Below are positions 44,412 to 52,947 of a stretch of DNA of 64,000 nucleotides, piece after piece (position 1 is the stretch's first letter; each line of letters starts with the position of its first letter). This DNA comes from Mucilaginibacter gotjawali (GTDB lineage: Bacteria; Bacteroidota; Bacteroidia; Sphingobacteriales; Sphingobacteriaceae). A program made the translations under genes and the position numbers. The DNA lies in contig NZ_AP017313.1 of assembly GCF_002355435.1 (NCBI RefSeq), forward strand, positions 5,146,001 to 5,210,000, given 5' to 3'. The notes below the pieces were generated by a model, which saw nothing but the letters and a program-made list of their open reading frames with translations, was not told the origin of the DNA and made no database searches.

Positions 44412-46361
44412 TTATTTAACCGACACTATATCAATAATAACGGTCCGGTTGTAAAAACGTTCTTCAGGAAGATTATTATCAAATGGCGACACTGCGGCAT
44501 CTTCGCCTAAACCGCGTGTTTCAAACTTAACATGATCCCTGCCGGAGTTGGCTATTGCGCGCTCAATAATTTTTTGAGTTTGCTGTGCCCTCTCGTCCGA
44601 AAGTCTTTGGTTATAAGCTTCTTCACCAATGATATCCGTATGCCCATTAATAGTAACGGTAGCCCCGTCAATAATCAATGGCGCTACTACGGTAGTTAAA
44701 AATTTATCATACTGGGCGATGGATTCTGCTTTGTTATAGTCAAATACAATACTATAGCGAAAGCCACTGGTAACGGTTGGATCAGGACGCAGTAAATGAA
44801 CCGACGTTTCCTTTGTAACGGTTGATCCGTTATTTAAATCAGCCAGCAGCGTTATTTTATAGTCGCCGCTTGGGCTATCGCCTAAAATGGTTGCGGCAGG
44901 CAAACCTTGCTGGTTACCTGTGAAAGGGCCAAAATGCTGAACATTCCCTCTTTCGTCCGTTGCATTAACTGACCATGACTTAACTTTCTGCTGCGCTGAA
45001 TCTACATTGAAAAGCACCTCAAAATCGAGCGGATTTTCCTGCGTTGTATTGATTTGAACCGGCTTCATCATACCGCCGCCAGCTTCAACCAATAACTCAG
45101 GAGATTTGCTTTCAATATCAACCCTGCGGTTTTCGGCTCCCAAAAGTACAAGTTCCCTGGTGCCACCCGGATGTTCTGAAGATGGATGTGCCCTTAAACT
45201 ACCGTGAGTGGTGATCCTTGATCCGTCAATTTCAAATACAGTTACCAGGTAAAGTTTGATTGATTCAGCAAATGCCAGCGCATCCCTGGTACCCTGCGCA
45301 GAAGACCCTTCAAGAGAGATAACAGCTGCAGGATTGGCCCGCATACGGCCGCCCAAAATATTCAAAACATTATAATAAACTGTTAATTGCCCGGCGGAAC
45401 GGCCCGTTCCGGAAGGCGACTGTGCATTTTGCAATTGGTTTTCATTAAAATTGGTGGCCTGCTCTTTTGTCAGCAGTACGTACCTGCCCGGAATAGCTGC
45501 CGACCCGTCGTCAAAAAACACAGCATTAAGCACCGGGAACGTCTCGCTTACACGGCGTACCGGCGGGGCGTTTATAGGCCCGCGTACCGTAAATGTAACA
45601 TCACTTACAACAGGGGTAGCAACAGCCACCGCTACCGGCTGATCCTTTACAACGGCCCTATGCCCTTTTCCAAACTTAAGTGCAAGCCCGGCCCTGACAG
45701 TTGTAATTGACAAACTCTCAATATTGCGGGGATCCTGTCCAAAATAAGGGTGGTAAGAAATAAATGGCGAAAGACTTACTTTCGATTCGCTGTTTGGCGC
45801 CGAAACAGGAATGTCAAAGCCGGCGCCAACCTGGCCTGAAAATATGGTATTTTGTACCGAACTAAAATCGCCGTTGGTATTTGGTTGCTTAAGTTGCGTG
45901 TAAGCAAACCCTTTATTTACATTTATAGCTATACTTGGCCCGGCAAAAAAATACAGGCTTGTAGTGGCAAAACCCAAACGCAGGCTGGGTTCTATGGAAA
46001 CATAACTAAGTTCTGAAGTTAAGTCAGCAGGGCAATTACACGGCGCTTCAACACCATCGAACTTTGCGCCAAGGCCATCATAACCGACATTCAGCATTGC
46101 GCCCCATACCGGGCCGGGGCGGTATTCAACCAGCAATGATGCATAGGGCCTAACACCGTTACCCTTGTGAAATGGTGTTGGCGTAATCAGTGCATTATTA
46201 AGGCGTTGAGTTGTTCCGGTATAAAAATTAAAATTCGCGGCGCCTGATACACCAAACCACCATACTGGTTGCGTGGTTTGAGCCATGGCCGCTGTGCTCA
46301 TAAAAATCACCGTTAAAAAGCTGATGGTAAGTTTATGCGATATTTTATCTATTAGTGACAT
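44412..46361 (-). CDS. Large OmpA-family outer-membrane protein
   Basis: 649 residues: signal peptide (ending AMAQ), a predicted eight-strand barrel-like region (about 30-235), a middle periplasmic part with two OmpA-like or flexible segments (240-520), and a C-terminal OmpA domain (about 535-649) with INGHTDIIGEEAYNQRLSDERAQ and NRTVIIDIVSVK. It should link the outer membrane to peptidoglycan. It lies between two ice-binding-type genes in the same orientation, 106 bases after the larger one, so it may help display those proteins. Confidence 0.87.
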   Translation of the reverse strand: MSLIDKISHKLTISFLTVIFMSTAAMAQTTQPVWWFGVSGAANFNFYTGTTQRLNNALITPTPFHKGNGVRPYASLLVEYRPGPVWGAMLNVGYDGLGAKFDGVEAPCNCPADLTSELSYVSIEPSLRLGFATTSLYFFAGPSIAINVNKGFAYTQLKQPNTNGDFSSVQNTIFSGQVGAGFDIPVSAPNSESKVSLSPFISYHPYFGQDPRNIESLSITTVRAGLALKFGKGHRAVVKDQPVAVAVATPVVSDVTFTVRGPINAPPVRRVSETFPVLNAVFFDDGSAAIPGRYVLLTKEQATNFNENQLQNAQSPSGTGRSAGQLTVYYNVLNILGGRMRANPAAVISLEGSSAQGTRDALAFAESIKLYLVTVFEIDGSRITTHGSLRAHPSSEHPGGTRELVLLGAENRRVDIESKSPELLVEAGGGMMKPVQINTTQENPLDFEVLFNVDSAQQKVKSWSVNATDERGNVQHFGPFTGNQQGLPAATILGDSPSGDYKITLLADLNNGSTVTKETSVHLLRPDPTVTSGFRYSIVFDYNKAESIAQYDKFLTTVVAPLIIDGATVTINGHTDIIGEEAYNQRLSDERAQQTQKIIERAIANSGRDHVKFETRGLGEDAAVSPFDNNLPEERFYNRTVIIDIVSVK

Positions 46362-46406
46362 GATATTTTTCTTTTAAAATTGAGGTTCTGTTTGTTTTTG
46401 GTATTT

Positions 46407-46442
46407 TAATTTACCGGCCGGCAGCAGCCGGCCGGTAAATTA
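46407..46442. other. Strong GC-rich intergenic hairpin
   Basis: Perfect 14-base stem ATTTACCGGCCGGC/GCCGGCCGGTAAAT with a 4-base loop and no T run, between the larger ice-binding-type gene and the OmpA gene. More likely an mRNA-stabilising or processing hairpin than a terminator. Confidence 0.6.
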
Positions 46443-46467
46443 TTGGATCGAAACCCAATGTGATATT

Positions 46468-48555
46468 TTAAGGCATGTTAATGGTGGTATTTACCATAGT
46501 TACCGAAGAAACGAGCGAGATAGCGCGTCCGTTAAGTACCGTCTGAACTGTGTTTCCTGCGGTTGAAAAAGTAACCCCCGAATTCGCAATTATATTACCG
46601 ACCATAACGCCGCCACCTGCTGCATTAATAGTTGCGGCACTGCCAACCTGCCAGAATACATTATCAGCCTTTGCCCCATTTATTAATTTAACACTTCGGG
46701 CGCCTGCCGGCCCGGCAATTCCCACCGTTAAACCCGCAGCTGTCTGGAATATCCATACAGCATTTGGATCACCCTGTGCATCAAGCGTAAGGTTTCCGTT
46801 GGTGATGTTAAAAGTGCCGCTTGCTGATTTGTATACACCCGGCGTTAAAGTTAACCCGCCTAATTCTCCTGCACCCGGATCGATACCGCCAGGCTTATTA
46901 GCAGGCGAAATGCTGATGTAAAATGCTGTTACAGATGCCAGGAACTGGGTCGCCATAGCAAATTTTGGCGCTGTACCCGGAAACGGAGGAGCTGCATAAA
47001 TGCCACCCTTTACAAGCCCGACATTTAAAGGTGTTTCGGTATAAACATCGGCGGTTAAACCGTCATGAAATCCGGTTATTGCGCTGGCGACAGCTGTGCT
47101 GCCAATTGCACCGTTATTTATTACCGTATTAATGCCCTGGTTAGTCATGCCGGCTGTGCCGCCAAAACTACCGAAAATGGTAACTAACAACGGTGGGTTT
47201 ACCACTACCTTAAAGTTGGCAGTAATATTTAAGTTTGATTTTACAACGATGTTTAACGGATTGGCTGCACCCGTTGCGTCTCCGCTCCAGGAAGCAAACT
47301 TGTACCCTGTATTTGGTGTCGCTGTAAGATGAACAACTGTTCCGTAGTTATAAATTAATTGGTTTGGACTTTTTAACACCGTACCGTTAACCGCAGTAAC
47401 ATTCACGGTGAAAGTATTAATAATGAAATTAGCTACCAGCGTTGTATTTGCACTTAAAGGGAAGGTATAAGCCGGACTGGTAGAAACTATCAAGCCGTTT
47501 TTCGTCCAGTTTACAAACGTATAGCCGGTATTCGCGACTGCAGTAGCAGTGACCGACGTCCCCGCGTTGTATGAGCCTGAGCCTGATGTTGTTCCGCCTG
47601 TAACCGGAGTTGATGAGAGCACTAATGCAAATTGAGATGCCTGAACAGCACTGAAGTTGGCAACCAACGTAGTATTTGCTGCCAAAATAAACTGGTAGTT
47701 TGGACTGGTGGAAACAATGTTTCCGTTATTTGTCCAGTTAACAAAAGCGTAGCCTGCATTTGGCGTAGCGCCAACAATTACAGACGTGCCTGCCTTATAA
47801 GCGCCCGATCCTGACGTTTTACCGCCTGCCACAGGGTTTGAGGATAGGGTAACCGCAAAATTGCCGACTACAACCGGCGTAAAGTTTGCCACTAATGTTA
47901 TGTTTCCGTTAACGGTAAACTGGTAGCTGGAACTTTTAGACACGATAACGCCATTATTGGTCCAGCTGGTAAATGTAAAACCAGTGTTGGGGGTTGCAAC
48001 TACAGTAGCAACCGAGCTTTGCGCAAAAGTGCCAGCCCCCGCGGATATACCGCCCGCTACAGGGTTTGATGATACACCTATTTGCGGAATAGTAGTGAAA
48101 GTCCATACATAATTGCCAGTCATTGCTGAACCTAAGGTATCCGTAGCCCCGGTGGTAATTGTACCTGTATATTTAATAAAGGGTAATAATGGCACCGTCG
48201 GCGTGAAGGTAAATACCGCGTTGTTGGCGGTGGGCGCTACCGTTCCGGCAATAACGGTTGAACCCTGCATAATGGTAAATGTTGTACCATTGATTGATGA
48301 GGGGCGCATGGCCGTATTAAATGTAACTGAAATAACTTTGCCGAGCACAACGTCAACCGCTGTGTTCATCGGATCGGTAGTAACTACCACCGGGCATACA
48401 CCCTGGATAGCACCTTTGTAATTGTCCTTTTTACAACCTGCTATAAATACGGCTGATAATAAAACCAGGGACAGTATAAATGGAAATTTTTTGAAGAAGC
48501 CTTCTTTTTGGCTCACCCGCTCGCTATCGTTAGTTCGGGTAGATGTTTTTCGCAT
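46468..48555 (-). CDS. Multidomain DUF3494 ice-binding-type lipoprotein
   Basis: 695 residues. Lipoprotein signal (Cys in FIAGC) after a charged N-terminus; a Big_5/SbsA Ig-like domain (about 52-150, PMNTAVDVV...FTFTPTVPL...VWTFTT); four bacterial repeat domains of about 70 residues (155-225, 228-298, 300-370, 375-445) with the GY.F..WT.NG...S.....F...NTTLVANF pattern; and a C-terminal DUF3494 domain (about 455-695). The layout suggests a surface-anchored stalk presenting a binding head, as in ice-binding adhesins. It lies downstream of the AraC-type regulator on the same strand. Confidence 0.88.
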   Translation of the reverse strand: MRKTSTRTNDSERVSQKEGFFKKFPFILSLVLLSAVFIAGCKKDNYKGAIQGVCPVVVTTDPMNTAVDVVLGKVISVTFNTAMRPSSINGTTFTIMQGSTVIAGTVAPTANNAVFTFTPTVPLLPFIKYTGTITTGATDTLGSAMTGNYVWTFTTIPQIGVSSNPVAGGISAGAGTFAQSSVATVVATPNTGFTFTSWTNNGVIVSKSSSYQFTVNGNITLVANFTPVVVGNFAVTLSSNPVAGGKTSGSGAYKAGTSVIVGATPNAGYAFVNWTNNGNIVSTSPNYQFILAANTTLVANFSAVQASQFALVLSSTPVTGGTTSGSGSYNAGTSVTATAVANTGYTFVNWTKNGLIVSTSPAYTFPLSANTTLVANFIINTFTVNVTAVNGTVLKSPNQLIYNYGTVVHLTATPNTGYKFASWSGDATGAANPLNIVVKSNLNITANFKVVVNPPLLVTIFGSFGGTAGMTNQGINTVINNGAIGSTAVASAITGFHDGLTADVYTETPLNVGLVKGGIYAAPPFPGTAPKFAMATQFLASVTAFYISISPANKPGGIDPGAGELGGLTLTPGVYKSASGTFNITNGNLTLDAQGDPNAVWIFQTAAGLTVGIAGPAGARSVKLINGAKADNVFWQVGSAATINAAGGGVMVGNIIANSGVTFSTAGNTVQTVLNGRAISLVSSVTMVNTTINMP

Positions 48556-48681
48556 GGTTAATTAATTTAGATAAATAAGTTATGGCTTTAATCCTCTTAA
48601 TCTATTTTGAAAGGAATTAAGGACAGTACAAACCTACCGGGTAACGCTGCGGGGGATGTTATACAATTTTTTTTAAAAGTT

Positions 48682-49251
48682 CTATAATTCACACATTTGA
48701 GGGCGATGAATATTGAGGTTGCTAAAATGCCTGAAAAGGGATGGGGTGATGCCTGTAACTTTTTTGAATTGGGTAGAGAGGTGAGCAACACTGCTATAGT
48801 TGAGTTTCCACGAGATCTCGGTAAGGTTTAGCTCGTTGTAGCTGATCAGTTCCTTTATCCGTTCAATTTTAGTGAAGATAAAATACTGTTCAATGGTTAT
48901 CCCTTTTTCCTCAGAAAACACGTTGGCCAAATAGGTGTAATCGTGTTTTAACTCCTGGCTTAAATAATTGGAGAAATTTATTTTCACGTGGCATTCTGAT
49001 TTGTAAACCATACTAAGGATCGTATTTTTTATCCTTTCAGCCAAAATGCTTTTTTTATTATCTATTAATTCCAGGCCTGATTTTGATAGGGCGCTTTTAA
49101 TTGCTGCAAGTTGATCATCAGATAGCATCTCAAATGTTTCAACTTTCCCCAACTCCACAGAAGCACAATGCAGCCCAAGTTTTTCAAACTCAAGTTCAAC
49201 TATTATTTTGCAGCGAACACACATCATATTTCTTATGTAAAGTATCATCAT
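48682..49251 (-). CDS. AraC-family regulator with HMA-like N-terminus
   Basis: About 190 residues. The C-terminal part (about 95-180) is an AraC double helix-turn-helix (YLANVFSEEKGITIEQYF, LTEISWKLNYSSVAHLSTQFKKVTGITPS). The N-terminal part (1-80) reads ILYIRNMMCVRCK with Cys11 and Cys14 and looks like a heavy-metal-associated ferredoxin-like domain (MxCxxC plus beta-alpha-beta pattern). It may sense copper or another metal, or redox state. Starts at 49251 or 49248 fit best; an upstream start at 49272 adds seven residues. It is 126 bases upstream of the larger ice-binding-type gene. Confidence 0.83.
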   Translation of the reverse strand: MMILYIRNMMCVRCKIIVELEFEKLGLHCASVELGKVETFEMLSDDQLAAIKSALSKSGLELIDNKKSILAERIKNTILSMVYKSECHVKINFSNYLSQELKHDYTYLANVFSEEKGITIEQYFIFTKIERIKELISYNELNLTEISWKLNYSSVAHLSTQFKKVTGITPSLFRHFSNLNIHRPQMCEL

Positions 49252-49713
49252 AAGTGCTGTAATACAAAACAAGTGCCCCGTAATGTCTGCATCTTCATTG
49301 TAAGCTATTAACTGATTTATATATTAGTTAATCAATCGTTTTTCCCGCTTGATTACAACCAGGGGCTATATTGCCCGAAAATGTGTCAAACTATTTAAAT
49401 TTAGCAGGCGGCATTTACCAGTAATGGCACCCGGCACGATTTAGTAAAATTGATTACTTAAAGAGAATAGTTGTATGCTATTAACTAAAACTTAACCAAT
49501 GAAAACCCCAAAATATGCGGCCTCCGGAATAGTTATTTAAATTTTAATTGCCGGCAACTCCCAATGCAGAAATCCCGTATATCAGCTAAAGGTGTTTACC
49601 CCTGGGTTAAAAATTTTTAAGGTGTCCGAAATAATACCTATTTTTAAAGCCAACTATACACTTACACTCAAAAAAGCGTTAGAACATTTATTATTAATGG
49701 ATATAGAATAAAT
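49252..49713. other. Divergent intergenic region with possible gene remnant
   Basis: 460 bases between the AraC regulator and the pepsin-like gene. From the ATG at 49499 a frame runs to 49711 with a single TAA inside (after 13 codons); this may be a relic or chance. Otherwise AT-rich with no named feature. Confidence 0.35.
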
Positions 49714-50814
49714 ATGAGAAAAATATACGCTGCCTGCCTTCATTTTTTTGCGTGCGGATTGTTTTTAGCAACCTTGCTGATGTCATCCTGTAAAAAGGAT
49801 AAGTCAACACCTATACCTGTTCCCAAACCCATTGCAACACTGGGAATGTACGAAGTGGACAGCGGCATTTATAAAAGAATATTTATCCCCATCACTAAAG
49901 TAGGTACACAAAGTGTCACTTACTATAGCGTGTTTGATACCGGTTCAACCGGGATGACCATTGATGCCACGGGTTTAATACCTGCATCAATGATCACCAA
50001 TGCGGGCATTACTGTGGCTGGCGACTCGGTAAATGTGAATGGAATTACCATTACAAGCCAAACTGCAGTAATAGCCTATGGTAATGCACAAAGTGAGATC
50101 CAGGAGTTTGGCAACCTGGCCTATGCACCCGTAACTATCGGCGATCAAAACGGCAATGTGACTACCACCCGTATCCCTATCTTCTTATATTATAAAATTG
50201 TGGATAATACTACCGGGCAAAAGCAACCGGCGCATTCAAATGACGTATTTGGTGTTGGGCCGGGCGTTAGCTTTGCCAACAGTAATATTGGCAGCCCGCT
50301 AAGTTATTTTAAAACCGCTGCCGAAGTAACCAGTGGCTTTAAACTGGCTATGCTTAATAATGCGGCGTTCAGCCTTACCGGAACTTACGTTTCAGGCTTG
50401 CTCACCATCGGGTTAGTGCCCAATGACCTTGCGATAAATGGTTTTGTAATGCACAACCTTACGTATTATTCCCAGGGTGGCTATTCACCGGATATCCCTG
50501 CTACAATCAATTACAACGGCACAAGCGTTGCCGGTACGATATTGTTTGATACCGGGACACCCGCTATATCAACTATTGCCAATCAACAAGCCGCCAGTAA
50601 TATCAGCCAGCTTCCGACAAACACCAGTGTAACCATAACAACAGGCAAAGGGTTTAGTTATTCCTACACCACCGCAAGCGCTAATGATATTACGCAGGTT
50701 GCAAAACCCTCCTATACCGGCGACCCTAGAACCATTTTCAGCATCAACTTTTTTACTGACAATGAATTTTTAATGGATTATGCGGATCATAAGATCGGCC
50801 TGAAAAATAATTAG
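49714..50814 (+). CDS. Pepsin-like aspartic-protease-fold lipoprotein
   Basis: 366 residues with lipoprotein signal (Cys in LMSSC, about residue 26). Two Asp-Thr-Gly motifs are present, VFDTGSTGM with Asp75 and LFDTGTPAI with Asp279, 204 residues apart. That is the two-lobed arrangement of pepsin-type (A1) peptidases, where the spacing is about 180. Bacterial members are rare. The protein would be anchored in the outer membrane or exposed to the periplasm. Activity is inferred; the flanking hydrophobic-hydrophobic-Gly motifs of A1 enzymes are only partly recognisable. Confidence 0.72.
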   Translation: MRKIYAACLHFFACGLFLATLLMSSCKKDKSTPIPVPKPIATLGMYEVDSGIYKRIFIPITKVGTQSVTYYSVFDTGSTGMTIDATGLIPASMITNAGITVAGDSVNVNGITITSQTAVIAYGNAQSEIQEFGNLAYAPVTIGDQNGNVTTTRIPIFLYYKIVDNTTGQKQPAHSNDVFGVGPGVSFANSNIGSPLSYFKTAAEVTSGFKLAMLNNAAFSLTGTYVSGLLTIGLVPNDLAINGFVMHNLTYYSQGGYSPDIPATINYNGTSVAGTILFDTGTPAISTIANQQAASNISQLPTNTSVTITTGKGFSYSYTTASANDITQVAKPSYTGDPRTIFSINFFTDNEFLMDYADHKIGLKNN

Positions 50815-50888
50815 TTCTGAGTCGAAAGTCTGGAGTCTTAAGTCGAAAGTCATATCCGACTCCCGACTTAAGACTTTCGACTCAGGGC
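50815..50888. repeat. Word-repeat hairpin filling the gap between two stops
   Basis: CTGAGTCGAAAGTC words on the left and GACTTTCGACTCAG on the right are complementary. The 74 bases between the two convergent stop codons consist of nothing else. Confidence 0.7.
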
Positions 50889-52409
50889 TTAGTACTTAGC
50901 AGGTGTACCCGGTTTCGGAACGGATTCCTGGATAAATTTCCTTAAATTTTCTGTTGCGGTTGCCAGGTCTTCTTTACGCAGGTAAAGCATGTGCCCGCTT
51001 TTATAACCTTCCCATTTTAACCGGTCTTTCAACCTGCCGCTTGGGTCAAGCTGCCAGAGGCTGTATTTGGCATTAAAATAGTCGCAGGCGCCATCATAAT
51101 AGCCTGATTGGATCAATAAATGCAGGTAAGGGTTTTGGGCGATGGCCTGCCTCAGGTTTTCGCCGGTATGGTCATTTTTATCATCCCATGGCCAAACATC
51201 ACCAAACATATTGTATTTCAAATCTGTTTTATAATTGAGCTCGTTGCGGAGGTAGATGTTCATCGCCGGGGTAAACTCGTGCAGCCAGGCTACCAGTTCG
51301 GCATTATAATCAGGACTGCCGCCATAAGCCTGCCTGTCGATCCCTTTATAACGTGAATCAAGCCGACCAACGGTGTATCCTTTCACCCGCAATAACTCTT
51401 TCCAGAAAAGGTCGTAGGATACATCGAGGTTATTACCTAAAATAACATCAACGGATATGCCGCTGTATTTTGCCATTTTAGCGGCCATATCTTTCTTTTG
51501 GGCGTCGTCAATAAACCCGCCGCGCGCCATAGCGGGGATCAACTCGTTAATGGTAAAATTTTCCACTTCGGGTAAAAACGCGGTAAGGTCTTTTTGCTGG
51601 TATTCGGGTGACAGCATACCATGATACCATGCGGTTGCTGCAAAATACGGCAATTTCAATGCTGCCTGTACAGGGCCGCTCCGCTCAATACCCAGGTCTG
51701 TTGGGGATACCAGGATGACGCCGTTCAAATACATCCACTGGGCATTTTGCAGCTCCAGCGCCAGGCCCGAGGCCCGGGTGGTGCCATAACTTTCGCCGAT
51801 TAAAAACTTAGGCGAAGCCCAGCGGTTTTTGCGGGTTACAAATGTGTTGATCCACTCAGCCAGGTATTTGATATCCTCATTCACCCCAAAAAATTTAGAA
51901 CCGGGTGTTTCCTTGTTTACGATCCTTGAATAGCCAGTATTTACCGGGTCGATATAAACAATATCGGCAACGTCAAGAATAGAATTTGGATTGTCTTCCA
52001 TGCCATAAGGCTGCACCGGGTAACCCTCGTTATCGGTATTCAACCTTCTGGGGCCGGTATAACCTATTTCCATCCAAACCGACGGCGTGCCGGGGCCACC
52101 GTTAAACGAGATGACCAGCGGCCGGGTCGACCTGTCGCTAATATCATCCCTTTCATAATACGTGTAAAATACGCCTGCAACGGGGCGCCCGTCTTCATCC
52201 CAAATCGGCATACTGCCGGCAGTAGCGGTATAAGGCACAACTTTGCCTTTTATACTTACTGAATGTTTGGTAACTACGGCAGAATCCACCTGCAAAATGC
52301 GGGTTTTTGTTATGGCGTTAGGGTTTTTTGATGGTGTTGACGGTTGCTGGGCCAGGGCTGTCCCGGCTATTAAACAAACGAATAAAGTTGAGATATAAAA
52401 ATTCTTCAT
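50889..52409 (-). CDS. S10 serine carboxypeptidase family protein
   Basis: 506 residues with signal peptide (ending ALAQ). The oxyanion region is NGGPGTPSVW, the nucleophile lies in GESYGTTRA, the Asp in SGYYDGACD and the His in KSGHMLYL, so the triad looks complete. Family S10 removes C-terminal residues at acid pH; bacterial members are usually periplasmic and may act on peptides. It is the only gene between two convergent or separated units on this stretch. Confidence 0.9.
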   Translation of the reverse strand: MKNFYISTLFVCLIAGTALAQQPSTPSKNPNAITKTRILQVDSAVVTKHSVSIKGKVVPYTATAGSMPIWDEDGRPVAGVFYTYYERDDISDRSTRPLVISFNGGPGTPSVWMEIGYTGPRRLNTDNEGYPVQPYGMEDNPNSILDVADIVYIDPVNTGYSRIVNKETPGSKFFGVNEDIKYLAEWINTFVTRKNRWASPKFLIGESYGTTRASGLALELQNAQWMYLNGVILVSPTDLGIERSGPVQAALKLPYFAATAWYHGMLSPEYQQKDLTAFLPEVENFTINELIPAMARGGFIDDAQKKDMAAKMAKYSGISVDVILGNNLDVSYDLFWKELLRVKGYTVGRLDSRYKGIDRQAYGGSPDYNAELVAWLHEFTPAMNIYLRNELNYKTDLKYNMFGDVWPWDDKNDHTGENLRQAIAQNPYLHLLIQSGYYDGACDYFNAKYSLWQLDPSGRLKDRLKWEGYKSGHMLYLRKEDLATATENLRKFIQESVPKPGTPAKY

Positions 52410-52483
52410 AATTAAAGGTCTTAAATATTTTTATCAGAACAATGTAAAGAGCGAACAGGAAAGTAAATTGTTACAATTAAAAT

Positions 52484-52861
52484 TTATTTGGGCTGTACCG
52501 CATAAATTTTCAGCCCCAAAATTCCGGTCATTATCAATAACATAAAAAACACTTCGGCCCAGGAAATCCGTTGGTGAAAGAATAATATTTCGGATAATTT
52601 CAGGAATATTAAGGTTGTTGCTGTCCACACGGCAAATGCCATTGCCGTTGGGATCTGTTTTATAGCGGTTGAAAAAAAATAGATGTTGGCCAAACCAAAT
52701 AAAACATAACCCACAAAAGGGAGTAAAAACTGCAAACCTCCCTGCCATTTATAAAAATTGGTAAAGGTTAAGGTCTTCAGGTCGCTGAATTTCATGAACT
52801 TTAAACAGAAGGTCCAGGCGGTTTCGCAGGTTGCGGCTAAAACTAAATATATCCAGGCCAA
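52484..52861 (-). CDS. SMR-family small multidrug/guanidinium transporter
   Basis: 125 residues with four helices. The essential Glu is Glu13 in the first helix (ATCETAW). The PTAMAFAVWTATT segment and ISWAEVFFMLLIMTGILGLK fit SMR transporters. EmrE-like drug export and Gdx-like guanidinium export cannot be told apart here. Confidence 0.85.
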   Translation of the reverse strand: MAWIYLVLAATCETAWTFCLKFMKFSDLKTLTFTNFYKWQGGLQFLLPFVGYVLFGLANIYFFSTAIKQIPTAMAFAVWTATTLIFLKLSEILFFHQRISWAEVFFMLLIMTGILGLKIYAVQPK

Positions 52862-52947
52862 TACTTTTAATTTTTAAATACAGGCTGCAAGATATAAATT
52901 TTCAATAGCATTGAAATGCTTTTTCAGGCAGCAGGAGCTCGATATTG

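Noticed and set aside
52434..52748. ORF overlapping the SMR transporter on the same strand
   Set aside because: It is an out-of-frame reading of the transporter gene; the 52484-52861 frame has four helices and the conserved Glu.
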